A stretch of DNA of 64,000 nucleotides, taken from UBA285 sp049970695. GTDB taxonomy: Archaea > Thermoproteota > Thermoprotei_A > Sulfolobales > Desulfurococcaceae. A program made the position numbers and the translations under genes. The stretch covers positions 1 to 64,000 of the forward strand of contig JBMFML010000006.1 in NCBI GenBank assembly GCA_049970695.1, read 5' to 3'. Positions 33,492 through 41,303 of this stretch are shown here, in pieces; the first letter of the stretch is position 1, and each line of letters opens with the position of its first letter. The notes beneath the pieces were generated by a model. That model saw nothing but the letters and a program-made list of their open reading frames with translations, did no database searches and was not told the origin of the DNA.

Positions 33492-34229
33492 GTGAGGACT
33501 TCCTTAGTAGTCCTGCTGGCCCTTCTGGGCGCGGCCCTAGCGGCCTCCGGAGCCCTAGTTGCCCTGGGACTCAAAGCACCACTGGCTCTGAGAGAGCTGG
33601 GCTTGTACTACGTGCTCAACACTATTAGAGACTGCGCGAGTCCCGAGGCCGTTGCAGCCATAGTCTGGGACTACCGGGGCCTCGACACCATATATGAAAC
33701 AGCCGTCCTCTACTTCGCACTCGTCGGCGGATTAGCTATATTCAGGGCTGCAAAGGCTCAAGGGTTTGAGAAGCCCGTGGGCCTCACAGAGCTCTCGAAA
33801 ACCTCTACTAGGCTAATATCGCTGTTAATAGCCGCCGTGTCTGTGTGCATTGCACTCCACGGACACCTAACACCAGGTGGAGGCTTCCCAGGAGGCTCTG
33901 CACTAGCCGTCGTGGCCATGCTCGCTGTGCCCATTTACTCCGTTAACTCAATGCTCGAGAGAGGCATTACTTCTACTAAGCTCATAGCAGTTAGGGGTGC
34001 TGCACTGACCGCGCTGGGTCTCGTCGCGCTTTTACCAGTCATTCGAGGGCTGGAAATAGTGACAAATCAGAGGTTTTACCCAGGAGCTGTGTTGGGGTTC
34101 ACGATAAGTGGCAGCATATCAATGTACAATTTCTTCGAGTTCATGGCAGTTGCTTCGGGGTTTGCCGCACTAGCTCTCTACCTATCCATCCCGGAAGAGG
34201 CCTTCCGCGAGGTAGTCGAGCGTGGTTGA
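33492..34229 (+). CDS. Fused MbhE-MrpB antiporter subunit
   Basis: 245 residues. The first about 90 carry the MbhE pattern (AIVWDYRGLDTIYETAVLYFAL). From about 105 on the MrpB (MnhB) domain follows, with HGHLTPGGGFPGGSALA. MbhE and MbhF/MrpB are usually separate genes in Mbh-type clusters; here they are one protein. Confidence 0.82.
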   Translation: MRTSLVVLLALLGAALAASGALVALGLKAPLALRELGLYYVLNTIRDCASPEAVAAIVWDYRGLDTIYETAVLYFALVGGLAIFRAAKAQGFEKPVGLTELSKTSTRLISLLIAAVSVCIALHGHLTPGGGFPGGSALAVVAMLAVPIYSVNSMLERGITSTKLIAVRGAALTALGLVALLPVIRGLEIVTNQRFYPGAVLGFTISGSISMYNFFEFMAVASGFAALALYLSIPEEAFREVVERG

Positions 34230-34620
34230 GGACTACGTATTCGCACTCATAGTCGTGGTGCTCTTGATTAACACAGCACTAAGCATATACGGCATTGTGC
34301 GCAGGCGAAGCCTGGTCAAGAAGCTCATATCCCTTACAATACTCTCGGACACGGTGTTCGTCTCCATCATACTAGTCGGCTTCATCTTCAAGTACCCAGC
34401 AGTGCCGCCGGTTTACAGCACTGGCAGCCCCGAAGAGGCCGCCTTTCTCTCCCAGCACGCTGTCGACCCACTACCCCAGGCCCTGGTCCTCACTGGAATA
34501 GTAATAGGATTTGCTGTGAATGCCCTCATAGCTTTCGCGATTATTCAGCTGTACAGGCTCGTTGGCACAACCGATGCTAGAAAAGCAGTAAAAGTCCTGG
34601 CTGAGGAGGTGGCCGAGTAG
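34222..34620 (+). CDS. mrpC: Mrp-type antiporter subunit C (NuoK-like, MbhG)
   Basis: 132 residues, three helices, signature DPLPQALVLTGIVIGFAVNA. Overlaps the preceding gene by 8 nt; GTG start. Confidence 0.87.
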   Translation: MVEDYVFALIVVVLLINTALSIYGIVRRRSLVKKLISLTILSDTVFVSIILVGFIFKYPAVPPVYSTGSPEEAAFLSQHAVDPLPQALVLTGIVIGFAVNALIAFAIIQLYRLVGTTDARKAVKVLAEEVAE

Positions 34621-35105
34621 TGTTCAAGTACGTTGCAGTCTGGCTACTTGTCTTCCTGATATACGTGTTATTCGCAGGCTCGGCTTCTCTATACACGCTG
34701 GCTACAGGAGCGCTAATAGCCGCTATCCTGAGTGCGCTTACTGCTAGGTACATTGTCGTTGACGAGCGTAAAGTCAGAGACGTGAAGCGCCTGCTCATTC
34801 TTGCGTACTATTTCGTGAAGTACATGACAGTAATAGAATTCAAGGCTCACATGGACGTTGTAAAGAGGACGTTCACGGGAGACATCAAGCCAGGCATTGT
34901 GAGAGTGCCTGTTGGTGTGAAGTCGAAGTACGCCAGGCTGCTCGTTGCCCTCTCCATTACCAACACTCCGGGCACAGTCGTTGTTGACGAGAAAAACGGC
35001 TACTTCTACGTTAACTGGATATACGTCAGTACCGTGGATCCGGCTGAGGCTAGAGAAGCCATTAGCAGGGAGTTCGAAGAGTATGCTTACAGGATCTTCG
35101 AGTAG
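34620..35105 (+). CDS. mrpE: Mrp-type antiporter subunit E (MrpE/MbhA)
   Basis: 161 residues, two N-terminal helices then a soluble domain with ITNTPGTVVVDEKNGYFYVNWIYV (core ITNTPGTVVVDE), the MnhE hallmark. The GTG start shares one base with the mrpC stop. Confidence 0.87.
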   Translation: MFKYVAVWLLVFLIYVLFAGSASLYTLATGALIAAILSALTARYIVVDERKVRDVKRLLILAYYFVKYMTVIEFKAHMDVVKRTFTGDIKPGIVRVPVGVKSKYARLLVALSITNTPGTVVVDEKNGYFYVNWIYVSTVDPAEAREAISREFEEYAYRIFE

Positions 35106-35115
35106 GTGAGAGCGC

Positions 35116-36684
35116 GTGGTGGATACGAGCCTGATAATTGGGCTTGTGCCCTTCACGCCGGTACTGGCTGCATTCGCGCTCCCCGTTGTTTACCTAGCGT
35201 CGAGGAACAGGGCAGTAGTGTTCGCCTATACCTCAGCAGTACTGCTGGTAGTGTTTGCCTTGAGCACCCTAGTCGCCATTGATGCTCTAGCGTCAGATTA
35301 TCCGCTAGTCTTTAAAGCAGGTGGCTGGCCGGCTCCAATAGGAATAGTCTACGTTGTCGATAAGTTCACGAGCGTCGTTGCAGCCGTATCCGCGCTGATT
35401 CTATTCCTAGTGTCTGTATATAGCATTAGCTACATAACGGACGAGGGCTACCCGTGGTACGCCGCGCTGCTGTTGGGCCTCTCCTCGGGCATTCTAGGCG
35501 TGACATATACTGGAGACGCGTTTAACTTGTTTGTAATGCTGGAAGTAACTGGCGTGGCTGCCTACTCGCTCGTAATGTACTACATGAGGAGGGCAGACTC
35601 CCTGGTCTCAGGGCTCAAGTACGCCTTTATAGGGGCCCTCGGGACGACTCTCTACCTGCTTGCAATGGGGCTTACTTATGGAGTGTTTGGAACGCTGAAC
35701 TTTGCTGACATGTCCCTCAAGCTGAGGGCTGCCAACTCGGAGTATGCTTACATAGGCTATGGGCTCATAATGGTAACCGCCTTTTGGGCCTTCAGCATTA
35801 AGAGCGGCGTGTTTCCAAACCACTTCTGGCTCCCTGATGCCCACCCAGCAGCCCCAACGCCGATATCAGCACTACTCAGCGGCCTCGTTGTGAACACTGG
35901 TATTATCGGGCTCTACAGGTTCCTCTACGTGGTTTCGTGGAGCGCGCCGCAGTCGCCCCTGCCAGCACCACTAGAGGCCGTTAAGTCGTTTATTTCGCTT
36001 CTAGCCATAGGCACGGGGGCCGTGTCGGCGTTCTTTGGGGGATTACTAATGTTTGTGCAAAACGACATCAAGAGGCTAATAGCGTACTCAACGATAATGA
36101 ACCTCGGATTTCTCTTCATGGCCGCCGGCTGTGCAACGCAACATGGTTTGAGCGCGCTACTATTCTACGTCGTCGTGCACTCTATTGCAAAAGCAGTGCT
36201 TTTCCTCAGTGCAGGCGTATTCATAAAGGCCGCTGGCACTAGGAACCTGGATAGGCTCTCGGGGCTTGGCCCGAGGTATCCCGTTGCAGGCTTCGCGCTT
36301 GCCGTGTCCGCCTTAACGCTCGCCGGGCTTCCACCACTACCTGGGTTCTTCGCCAAGATACTCCTATACGAGGCCCTCTTCGAGTACAACATTGCCTTGG
36401 CGATTTTGATGGTCGTAGCAAGTGCTGTGGGGCTTATATCGTACATGCGCCTAGTCTACACGATTCTCCTCGGCGTGCCCGTTACTAAGCCGCTCCCGCT
36501 TCAAATGAGGCTTGCCAAGGCCTCCCTGCTAGTCTCGTCTCTCGTGCTGATAGCCCTGGGCATGGCGTTCCTCGCAGCACCACTGAGTGTGGTTTCGCAG
36601 CTACATGAAGTAGCTTCTCAAGTAACTACAAATGCCTACTCCTACATCAAGTACCTAGAGGAAACGCTGCTCAAGCTTACTTAG
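35116..36684 (+). CDS. mrpD: Mrp-type antiporter subunit D (ND2/ND4/NuoN-like, MbhH)
   Basis: 522 residues, about 14 helices. The proton/ion-channel residues of the family are visible: Glu in FVMLEVTGVAAYSLV, Lys in SGLKYAFIGALG, the KSGVFPNHFWLPDAHPAAPTPISA core (FWLPDAHPAAPTPISA), and QNDIKRLIAYSTIMNLGF. It is the only large ion-pumping subunit in the cluster. GTG start; last gene of the operon; its stop overlaps the stop of the convergent ribK by 4 nt (TTAG). Confidence 0.9.
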   Translation: MVDTSLIIGLVPFTPVLAAFALPVVYLASRNRAVVFAYTSAVLLVVFALSTLVAIDALASDYPLVFKAGGWPAPIGIVYVVDKFTSVVAAVSALILFLVSVYSISYITDEGYPWYAALLLGLSSGILGVTYTGDAFNLFVMLEVTGVAAYSLVMYYMRRADSLVSGLKYAFIGALGTTLYLLAMGLTYGVFGTLNFADMSLKLRAANSEYAYIGYGLIMVTAFWAFSIKSGVFPNHFWLPDAHPAAPTPISALLSGLVVNTGIIGLYRFLYVVSWSAPQSPLPAPLEAVKSFISLLAIGTGAVSAFFGGLLMFVQNDIKRLIAYSTIMNLGFLFMAAGCATQHGLSALLFYVVVHSIAKAVLFLSAGVFIKAAGTRNLDRLSGLGPRYPVAGFALAVSALTLAGLPPLPGFFAKILLYEALFEYNIALAILMVVASAVGLISYMRLVYTILLGVPVTKPLPLQMRLAKASLLVSSLVLIALGMAFLAAPLSVVSQLHEVASQVTTNAYSYIKYLEETLLKLT

Positions 36685-37049
36685 TCCTCGATAAGTATTT
36701 CTACTGTAGAGCCGTCTTCCAAGCCGAGCAGTCTTCTGAGGGGCACTGTGGATATTACTTCGCCAACTCTGCACTCGTGCATGGTCACAACGGGCTTAAC
36801 GAGCAGTACTCTCACGCCACTTAGCCAGCCCTTATAGGCATAGGCTCCACCGAGCCCAGGAGCCGGGGGCTTAATGTAAATGGGCTCCTTTGCGCTGAGC
36901 AGCTCGTAAAAGCACTTCTCGAGAACGACGTTTAAGGTGCCTGGGTACGGCTCTCCGCCGAGCAGCTCGACGAAGACGTGCTTGTACTTCTCGACGTAGA
37001 GCCTGCCCTCTCCCACGCCACTTACGACAGTGGCCTTTAAGGTAAGCAT
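36681..37049 (-). CDS. ribK: CTP-dependent riboflavin kinase
   Basis: 122 residues. The archaeal RibK pattern is present: VVSGVGEGRLYV at the N terminus, PYPGTLNVVLE in the middle, and a C-terminal VISTVPLRRLLGLEDGSTVEI. It makes FMN from riboflavin using CTP. ATG 37049 is preceded by GGGAGG. Confidence 0.9.
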   Translation of the reverse strand: MLTLKATVVSGVGEGRLYVEKYKHVFVELLGGEPYPGTLNVVLEKCFYELLSAKEPIYIKPPAPGLGGAYAYKGWLSGVRVLLVKPVVTMHECRVGEVISTVPLRRLLGLEDGSTVEILIED

Positions 37050-37098
37050 AAACCTCCCAGGGGCTTCGAGGAGTTGGGGGCAGAAAAAAGCGCGTTAC

Positions 37099-38925
37099 CT
37101 ACTGGAGAGTCACGAGCTCGTCTAGAACGGGTATTGTGAACTCCAAGTTGAGCTTTACAAGCGTCTCTCTCTTCGGCACCCCCCTGGAGTCCCACCCTCT
37201 CAATTCGTAGTACCAGTCAAGCATCTTGTCGAATTTTGCAGGGTCCAGCTTGGAGCCTGCGTAGGGTCCTTTCGTCAGCGGCTGCTTAAACCACCTAATT
37301 GGCGGGTAATCCATTTCCCTGCTCCAGTACTGGTGTTCTCTGATCCAGTAGGCCCTAATCAGAGTGTAGATTCTCTGGGCGACATTTCTAATGCTGTCGA
37401 GGCTCCAGGCAACGCCAGTTGCGGCTGTCAGCAGCCTCGGGTAGTAGTCTAGGTCTAGTCCTACTTCGACCCAGGGGAGCCTGCAAGTCGTCAGCGACTC
37501 AAACATTCCGCCTCTCACGTCTTGGAGGAACACCAGCCTCTCGACTTTCTGCCTAGTGTAGCCGAGCCTGTCTGTCGAGACCTCGTAGCTTATTATCCAG
37601 GCATCTTTGTGGTGCGCGCCTATTGGAGAAGTCGCGTAAGCGAGAGCCATGGCTGGCGCTGCGTGGCAATCGTATGCCGATACTTCAAGGCCCTTGACGT
37701 GCATTGCGAACTGCTCTGCCTCCTTACCCAGGCTTCTCGCCATCCTCGCAACTCCCTCGGCGAGGAACGCGCCAATGCCGCGCCTGTACGCCGTGTCTTC
37801 CACTAGCTTCTTTGCCTCGCTGAAATCGCCCCACTCTACCTTCTCGCTGACGAGCTTTCTCTCACTAGCCTCCATGTAGAACCCGAGCGCGTTGCCCATG
37901 CTTATTGTGTCTACTCCCAGTTTGTCGCACAGCTTGTTGAGTTCTGCGACTCTCCTTAAGTCGTCGATGAGTATGTTGCTTCCCAGCATAGCGACGTTTT
38001 CGTAGTCAAGCTCGCTTTCTTCAAGCGACAAGTCTAGCACTACGTTGCCACACTGCATGTTGCAGTAGGGGCAGCCCCTCCTGCTTACTTTCAGCTTTTC
38101 CATCAAGTCTCCGCTAATGGTCTCGTAGAGCTCCCACACCCCCTCTCTAAAGTTCATTGTTGGGAGGCAGCTGTTCTTCTGGCTCCACACAATAGTAGCC
38201 ATTGTGCCCTGCCTAATCCAGAAGTCGTAGCCACTGCTCTTTAGTATCTTGGTGTAGGCCTCTGTTGCAACTTTTCTCAAGGCCTCGATGTCTGCAATAG
38301 GTGGTTCTCTCGTGCCCTTTATCACTAAGGCCTTGAGCTTCTTGCTGCCCATTACAGCACCCATGCCAGGCCTTCCACCGCTCCGCCCCCTCTGCGACAC
38401 GACAGTAGCGTATCTTACGCAGTTCTCACCTGCCGGACCTATTAGCAGGCACCCCACGTCCCTGCCGTGCTTCTTCAAGAGCTTGTTCTCGGCTTCGAAG
38501 GTGTCTAACCCCCACAAGTCCTCGGCGTCGTAGAACTCCACTCTGCTGTTCTCAATGTAGACGTAGCCCGGCTTGCTAAAAGCCCCTGTTATTACAACGG
38601 CGTCGTAGCCTGTTCTCTTTAAGTAGAAGCTGGCCATGGTACCTACATTGCCGTCTCCGTAGCCGTAGGTCAGGGGGCTCTTAGAGGCTACGACGAGCTT
38701 GCCGCTGCTCGGCACGGGTAGCCCGGAGAGGGGCCCAGCTGCAATTACTAGGTGGTTGTAGGGTGATAGTGGGTCTACACCAGGCGGATTCCACTCCCAC
38801 AATAGCCTCGCCGCAAGCCCGCGGCCACCAATGTACTGCAGGTAGTAACTGGCATCCAGCTGAACCTCTTTGACCTTCCTAGTAGTGAGGTTTATGTAGA
38901 GAACTCTGCCCCACCAGCCCTTCAA
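37099..38925 (-). CDS. aor: Aldehyde:ferredoxin oxidoreductase (tungstopterin enzyme)
   Basis: 608 residues. The N-terminal GWWGRVLYINLT begins the AOR fold. GRSGGRPGMGAVMGSKKLKA lies in the pterin-binding domain, and the [4Fe-4S] ligands are C-P-Y-C-N-M-Q-C with a fourth Cys in TTCRLPW. It oxidises aldehydes from peptide or sugar breakdown with ferredoxin as acceptor. An ATG at 39012 is in frame, but TTG 38925 has GGTG seven bases before and a TTAAAT element about 25-40 nt upstream, so it is chosen. Confidence 0.9.
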   Translation of the reverse strand: MKGWWGRVLYINLTTRKVKEVQLDASYYLQYIGGRGLAARLLWEWNPPGVDPLSPYNHLVIAAGPLSGLPVPSSGKLVVASKSPLTYGYGDGNVGTMASFYLKRTGYDAVVITGAFSKPGYVYIENSRVEFYDAEDLWGLDTFEAENKLLKKHGRDVGCLLIGPAGENCVRYATVVSQRGRSGGRPGMGAVMGSKKLKALVIKGTREPPIADIEALRKVATEAYTKILKSSGYDFWIRQGTMATIVWSQKNSCLPTMNFREGVWELYETISGDLMEKLKVSRRGCPYCNMQCGNVVLDLSLEESELDYENVAMLGSNILIDDLRRVAELNKLCDKLGVDTISMGNALGFYMEASERKLVSEKVEWGDFSEAKKLVEDTAYRRGIGAFLAEGVARMARSLGKEAEQFAMHVKGLEVSAYDCHAAPAMALAYATSPIGAHHKDAWIISYEVSTDRLGYTRQKVERLVFLQDVRGGMFESLTTCRLPWVEVGLDLDYYPRLLTAATGVAWSLDSIRNVAQRIYTLIRAYWIREHQYWSREMDYPPIRWFKQPLTKGPYAGSKLDPAKFDKMLDWYYELRGWDSRGVPKRETLVKLNLEFTIPVLDELVTLQ

Positions 38926-39029
38926 CGCCGAACACCGCTGCACGTGTATAGTTAGGCAGGCAGAGGATTTAACCACAACTAGCGAGTAATCATACTTAAA
39001 AGTCCCCGCCACGTAAGTAGGGATGTGGT

Positions 39030-39103
39030 GGGCCCGTAGCTCAGCTTGGTGGAGCGCCCGGCTGATAACCGGGAGGTCCGGGGTTCAAATCCCCGCGGGC
39101 CCA
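39030..39103 (+). tRNA. tRNA-Ile (anticodon GAT)
   Basis: Cloverleaf with acceptor GGGCCCG/CGGGCCC, discriminator A, anticodon stem CCCGG/CCGGG, loop CTGATAA and T arm CCGGG-GTTCAAAT-CCCCG. No intron, no encoded CCA. A TATA-like CTTAAAAG at 38995-39002 lies at the proper distance. Confidence 0.95.
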
Positions 39104-39154
39104 CTAACATCCTAAATGGGCGGGGCCGCTAGCTAGTTCTGCTCGCCGCGTTGC

Positions 39155-40054
39155 TCAAAAGGGCTTTACCTTTACCTTCTTTACTACGTCCATTACCTTG
39201 ACTAGTGGTATTGCGAGGTTTTCGCCGAACTCGTAGAAGACGTCTCCTCCAATGAAGACTATGTCTGGTTGCTGAGATCTGGAGAGGACTTTGTAGAGGC
39301 AGTATTCCCCGAGAATAGGCGCTGCTTTGAGTGGGTTCCGCAAGTCGTAGACTAAGACGTCGGAAGCCGAGCCCTTTTCCACGAAGCCTCCATCTATGTG
39401 CGCCAGCTTGTACGGGTTTGTCAGCAACTTGTAGGACTCTAGGGGCTCATTAAAGCTCCTGTAGACTTCTTCAATTGCTGTTAAGACGTTTCCATAACCC
39501 CTAGCATCAACAAGCAGGCAGCTCTTCGAGGCAGTCTCGGGCCTGCAGATAGTGCTTAGGGGGCCGAGCTTGCTGTCCTCGTAGTACAAGTGCCCATTAT
39601 CTACTTCGAAAACCACTAGAAACGGGTTTGGAGAAACAGTGCCCCTCTCGGCAATAACTCCCACCCTCACACCATTCTGCCTAGCCGCCTCACCGACAAC
39701 CTCCGGGTACTTCGTCACGGCTATGGGCAGTGTGACCCCGTTTATGTACGCATTGACTATTCCCACTTCAACTAGTTTTTTAGACTCCTGCTTGGTCAGC
39801 GTCGAGATATCGGGGTCGCCGATCATCCTCGTGACGTACTCCAGTAGGTCGACGATCAGGCTATAGCCATGGACTACTAGAGCGCTCGACTCGAAGTTGT
39901 ATACTAGCTCTGCGAGCTCGTATTCCGGGGGAGGCTCTTCGCCAACGTCCTCGATTCTCGTTCCGCGCAGAAATACGAATCCCTGCTTAAACCCCTCACT
40001 AGTCAAGTACCACACATTGCTGAGCAGGCTTCTAGAAGCCGTAAAGCTCGACAT
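39155..40054 (-). CDS. Amidohydrolase-like protein lacking the metal-binding motif
   Basis: 299 residues. The N terminus (KQGFVFLRGTRIEDVGEEPP ... SSALVVHGYSLIVDLLEYV) and the C terminus (SASDVLVYDLRNPLKAAPI ... PDIVFIGGDVFYEFGE) follow the composite beta domain of amidohydrolases such as imidazolonepropionase and cytosine deaminase. Where those have P-G-(F/L)-[VI]-D-x-H-x-H, this protein has HGYSLIVDLLEY, with no H-x-H, and the centre lacks other metal histidines. It is also shorter than the about 400-residue norm. It is probably not a hydrolase any more. Stands alone after tRNA-Ile. Confidence 0.65.
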   Translation of the reverse strand: MSSFTASRSLLSNVWYLTSEGFKQGFVFLRGTRIEDVGEEPPPEYELAELVYNFESSALVVHGYSLIVDLLEYVTRMIGDPDISTLTKQESKKLVEVGIVNAYINGVTLPIAVTKYPEVVGEAARQNGVRVGVIAERGTVSPNPFLVVFEVDNGHLYYEDSKLGPLSTICRPETASKSCLLVDARGYGNVLTAIEEVYRSFNEPLESYKLLTNPYKLAHIDGGFVEKGSASDVLVYDLRNPLKAAPILGEYCLYKVLSRSQQPDIVFIGGDVFYEFGENLAIPLVKVMDVVKKVKVKPF

Positions 40055-40135
40055 GACAGACTGCCTACTTGCCGGAGCCTGGTAGCTCTATGTGTGAGTA
40101 GGAGTAAAAATAGCCTAGAGTGCGCCTTTGTTGCC

Positions 40136-40147
40136 ATGCCAAAAACG
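40136..40147 (-). terminator. T-rich possible end of the tandem sRNA transcript
   Basis: The minus strand reads GGCGTTTTTGGCATG here, about 65 nt after the second C/D RNA. A T5 run could end transcription, but there is no clear hairpin. Confidence 0.3.
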
Positions 40148-40210
40148 CCGCAGAGCCGGCAACTTCACTCAACTGCCTATGGAAGGCTCGAGCAGCCGGA
40201 GACTTAGACG

Positions 40211-40273
40211 GCACCTCTGATTGAGCCTGTACATCACGCCGCGCTCAGATTATCCGCTGAGCTTCATCGGTGC
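40211..40273 (-). ncRNA. Second box C/D-like sRNA of a tandem pair
   Basis: Reading the minus strand: 5' stem GCACC (40273-40269), box C-like ATGAAGC (40267-40261), 12-nt guide TCAGCGGATAAT, box D' CTGA (40248-40245), 7-nt spacer, box C' GTGATGT (40237-40231), 11-nt guide, box D-like CAGA (40219-40216), 3' stem GGTGC (40215-40211). The terminal 5-bp stem is perfect, and the box C to D' spacing equals that of the first RNA in this window. Boxes C, C' and D each deviate from consensus. I recognise no target. Its 5' stem directly abuts the 3' stem of the neighbouring sRNA. Confidence 0.55.
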
Positions 40274-40341
40274 GGGGCCGGGTCGTTTGTTTCGAAAAAT
40301 CATCACGCCTCAGACCGCCCGTCGTATCCATCCCCGGCCCA
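40274..40341 (-). ncRNA. Box C/D sRNA predicted to guide 16S rRNA Cm1402
   Basis: The minus strand begins with GGGCCGGG (40340-40333) and ends with CCCGGCCC (40282-40275), a perfect 8-bp terminal stem. Inside lie box D' CTGA (40313-40310), a 3-nt spacer and a perfect box C' GTGATGA (40306-40300). The D' guide, ACGACGGGCGGT (40325-40314), complements ACCGCCCGTCG, the universal 16S rRNA sequence at about E. coli 1398-1408. The fifth base from D' pairs with C1402, a site 2'-O-methylated in bacteria and, at the equivalent position, in eukaryotes. The terminal boxes C and D are weak (ATGGATA, ACGA), which the strong stem may offset. A TATA element sits about 26 nt upstream. Confidence 0.75.
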
Positions 40342-40365
40342 TGCTAGTAATTTGGCTTTTCAGGC

Positions 40366-40375
40366 TCTTAATACG
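40366..40375. promoter_or_regulatory. Bidirectional TATA element between the sRNA pair and the SAM hydrolase
   Basis: TCTTAATACG on plus, CGTATTAAGA on minus. Its centre (about 40370) is some 26-29 nt from both the sRNA 5' end (about 40342) and the TTG start at 40399, so one TATA site may serve both transcripts. Confidence 0.5.
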
Positions 40376-40398
40376 TTAGCGCCCGTGGGGATTGGGCG

Positions 40399-41211
40399 TT
40401 GAGCAAGCGCATTATAGCACTCATGACGGACTACGGCTACAAGGATCCGTACGTCGGAGTAGTAAAGGCCGTTATAAAGTCCATCAACCCTGACGCCGAG
40501 ATCGTGGACTTGACTCACGGCATCGAGAGGCACAACATCCTTGAAGCAGCAGTCATGCTCGCAGTATCAGCCAAGTACTTCCCGCGAGGAACTATATTCG
40601 TGGTCGTGGTCGACCCCGGAGTTGGAAGTGCTAGAAAGGCCCTGCTGATCGAGACCACAAACTACATATTAATAGGGCCCGACAACGGCTGCCTCACGCT
40701 CTTAGCAGAGCTAGACGGGCCCAAGAGGGTCTTCGACATCTCGAACTCGAGGTACAGGCTTCCAGAAGTCTCGCACACGTTTCACGGAAGAGACATCTTT
40801 GCGCCAGTAGCAGCGTGGGTGAGCAGAGGCATACCACTAGAAGAAGTTGGTGCCGAGATAAGCTACAGCGACGTAGTGAGACTAAACCTGCCCAAGCCTG
40901 TTGTGAGGCCTGAAGAGGGCGTAGTTGAGGGAAGCGTGCTCTACGTAGACGTCTTTGGAAACGTCATGGTGAACGCAAGCCACGGCGATTTAAAGGACCT
41001 CGCGCCGCCCCTCGGCTCAAGGATTAAGCTCTACGTAGGTGATAGGGTTTACGAGTGCACTTTCGAAACTTCCTTCAGCAAAGTGCCTGCTGGCGAGCTG
41101 GCGTGCTACTTTAACTCCTGGGGCTACTTTGAAGTAGCTGTCAACCAAGGCGACGCCTCGAAAAAACTGGGCTTAAAGCAGGGAGACCGCGTGCTGATTA
41201 AGCTCAAGTAG
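40399..41211 (+). CDS. S-adenosyl-L-methionine hydrolase (adenosine-forming), DUF62 family
   Basis: 270 residues, complete family length. Markers are LMTDYGYKDPYVGVVKAVI at the N terminus, VVVVDPGVGS, IGPDNG, SHTFHGRDIFAPVAA and, in the second domain, VDVFGNVMVNAS. It splits SAM to adenosine and methionine. The TTG start fits a leaderless transcript from the bidirectional promoter. Confidence 0.9.
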   Translation: MSKRIIALMTDYGYKDPYVGVVKAVIKSINPDAEIVDLTHGIERHNILEAAVMLAVSAKYFPRGTIFVVVVDPGVGSARKALLIETTNYILIGPDNGCLTLLAELDGPKRVFDISNSRYRLPEVSHTFHGRDIFAPVAAWVSRGIPLEEVGAEISYSDVVRLNLPKPVVRPEEGVVEGSVLYVDVFGNVMVNASHGDLKDLAPPLGSRIKLYVGDRVYECTFETSFSKVPAGELACYFNSWGYFEVAVNQGDASKKLGLKQGDRVLIKLK

Positions 41212-41303
41212 AAGTTGGAGGCATCAGAACTCAAGACCGTCATCACTCGTGCAGCCAACCCGAGCGCTCATCACAGCCCAGTTTACTACTACTCTCATGC
41301 TAT

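Noticed and set aside
40243..40262. GCTCAG/CTGAGC inverted repeat as a separate regulatory hairpin
   Set aside because: It falls inside the second C/D RNA and is explained by box D' CTGA and the start of its guide.
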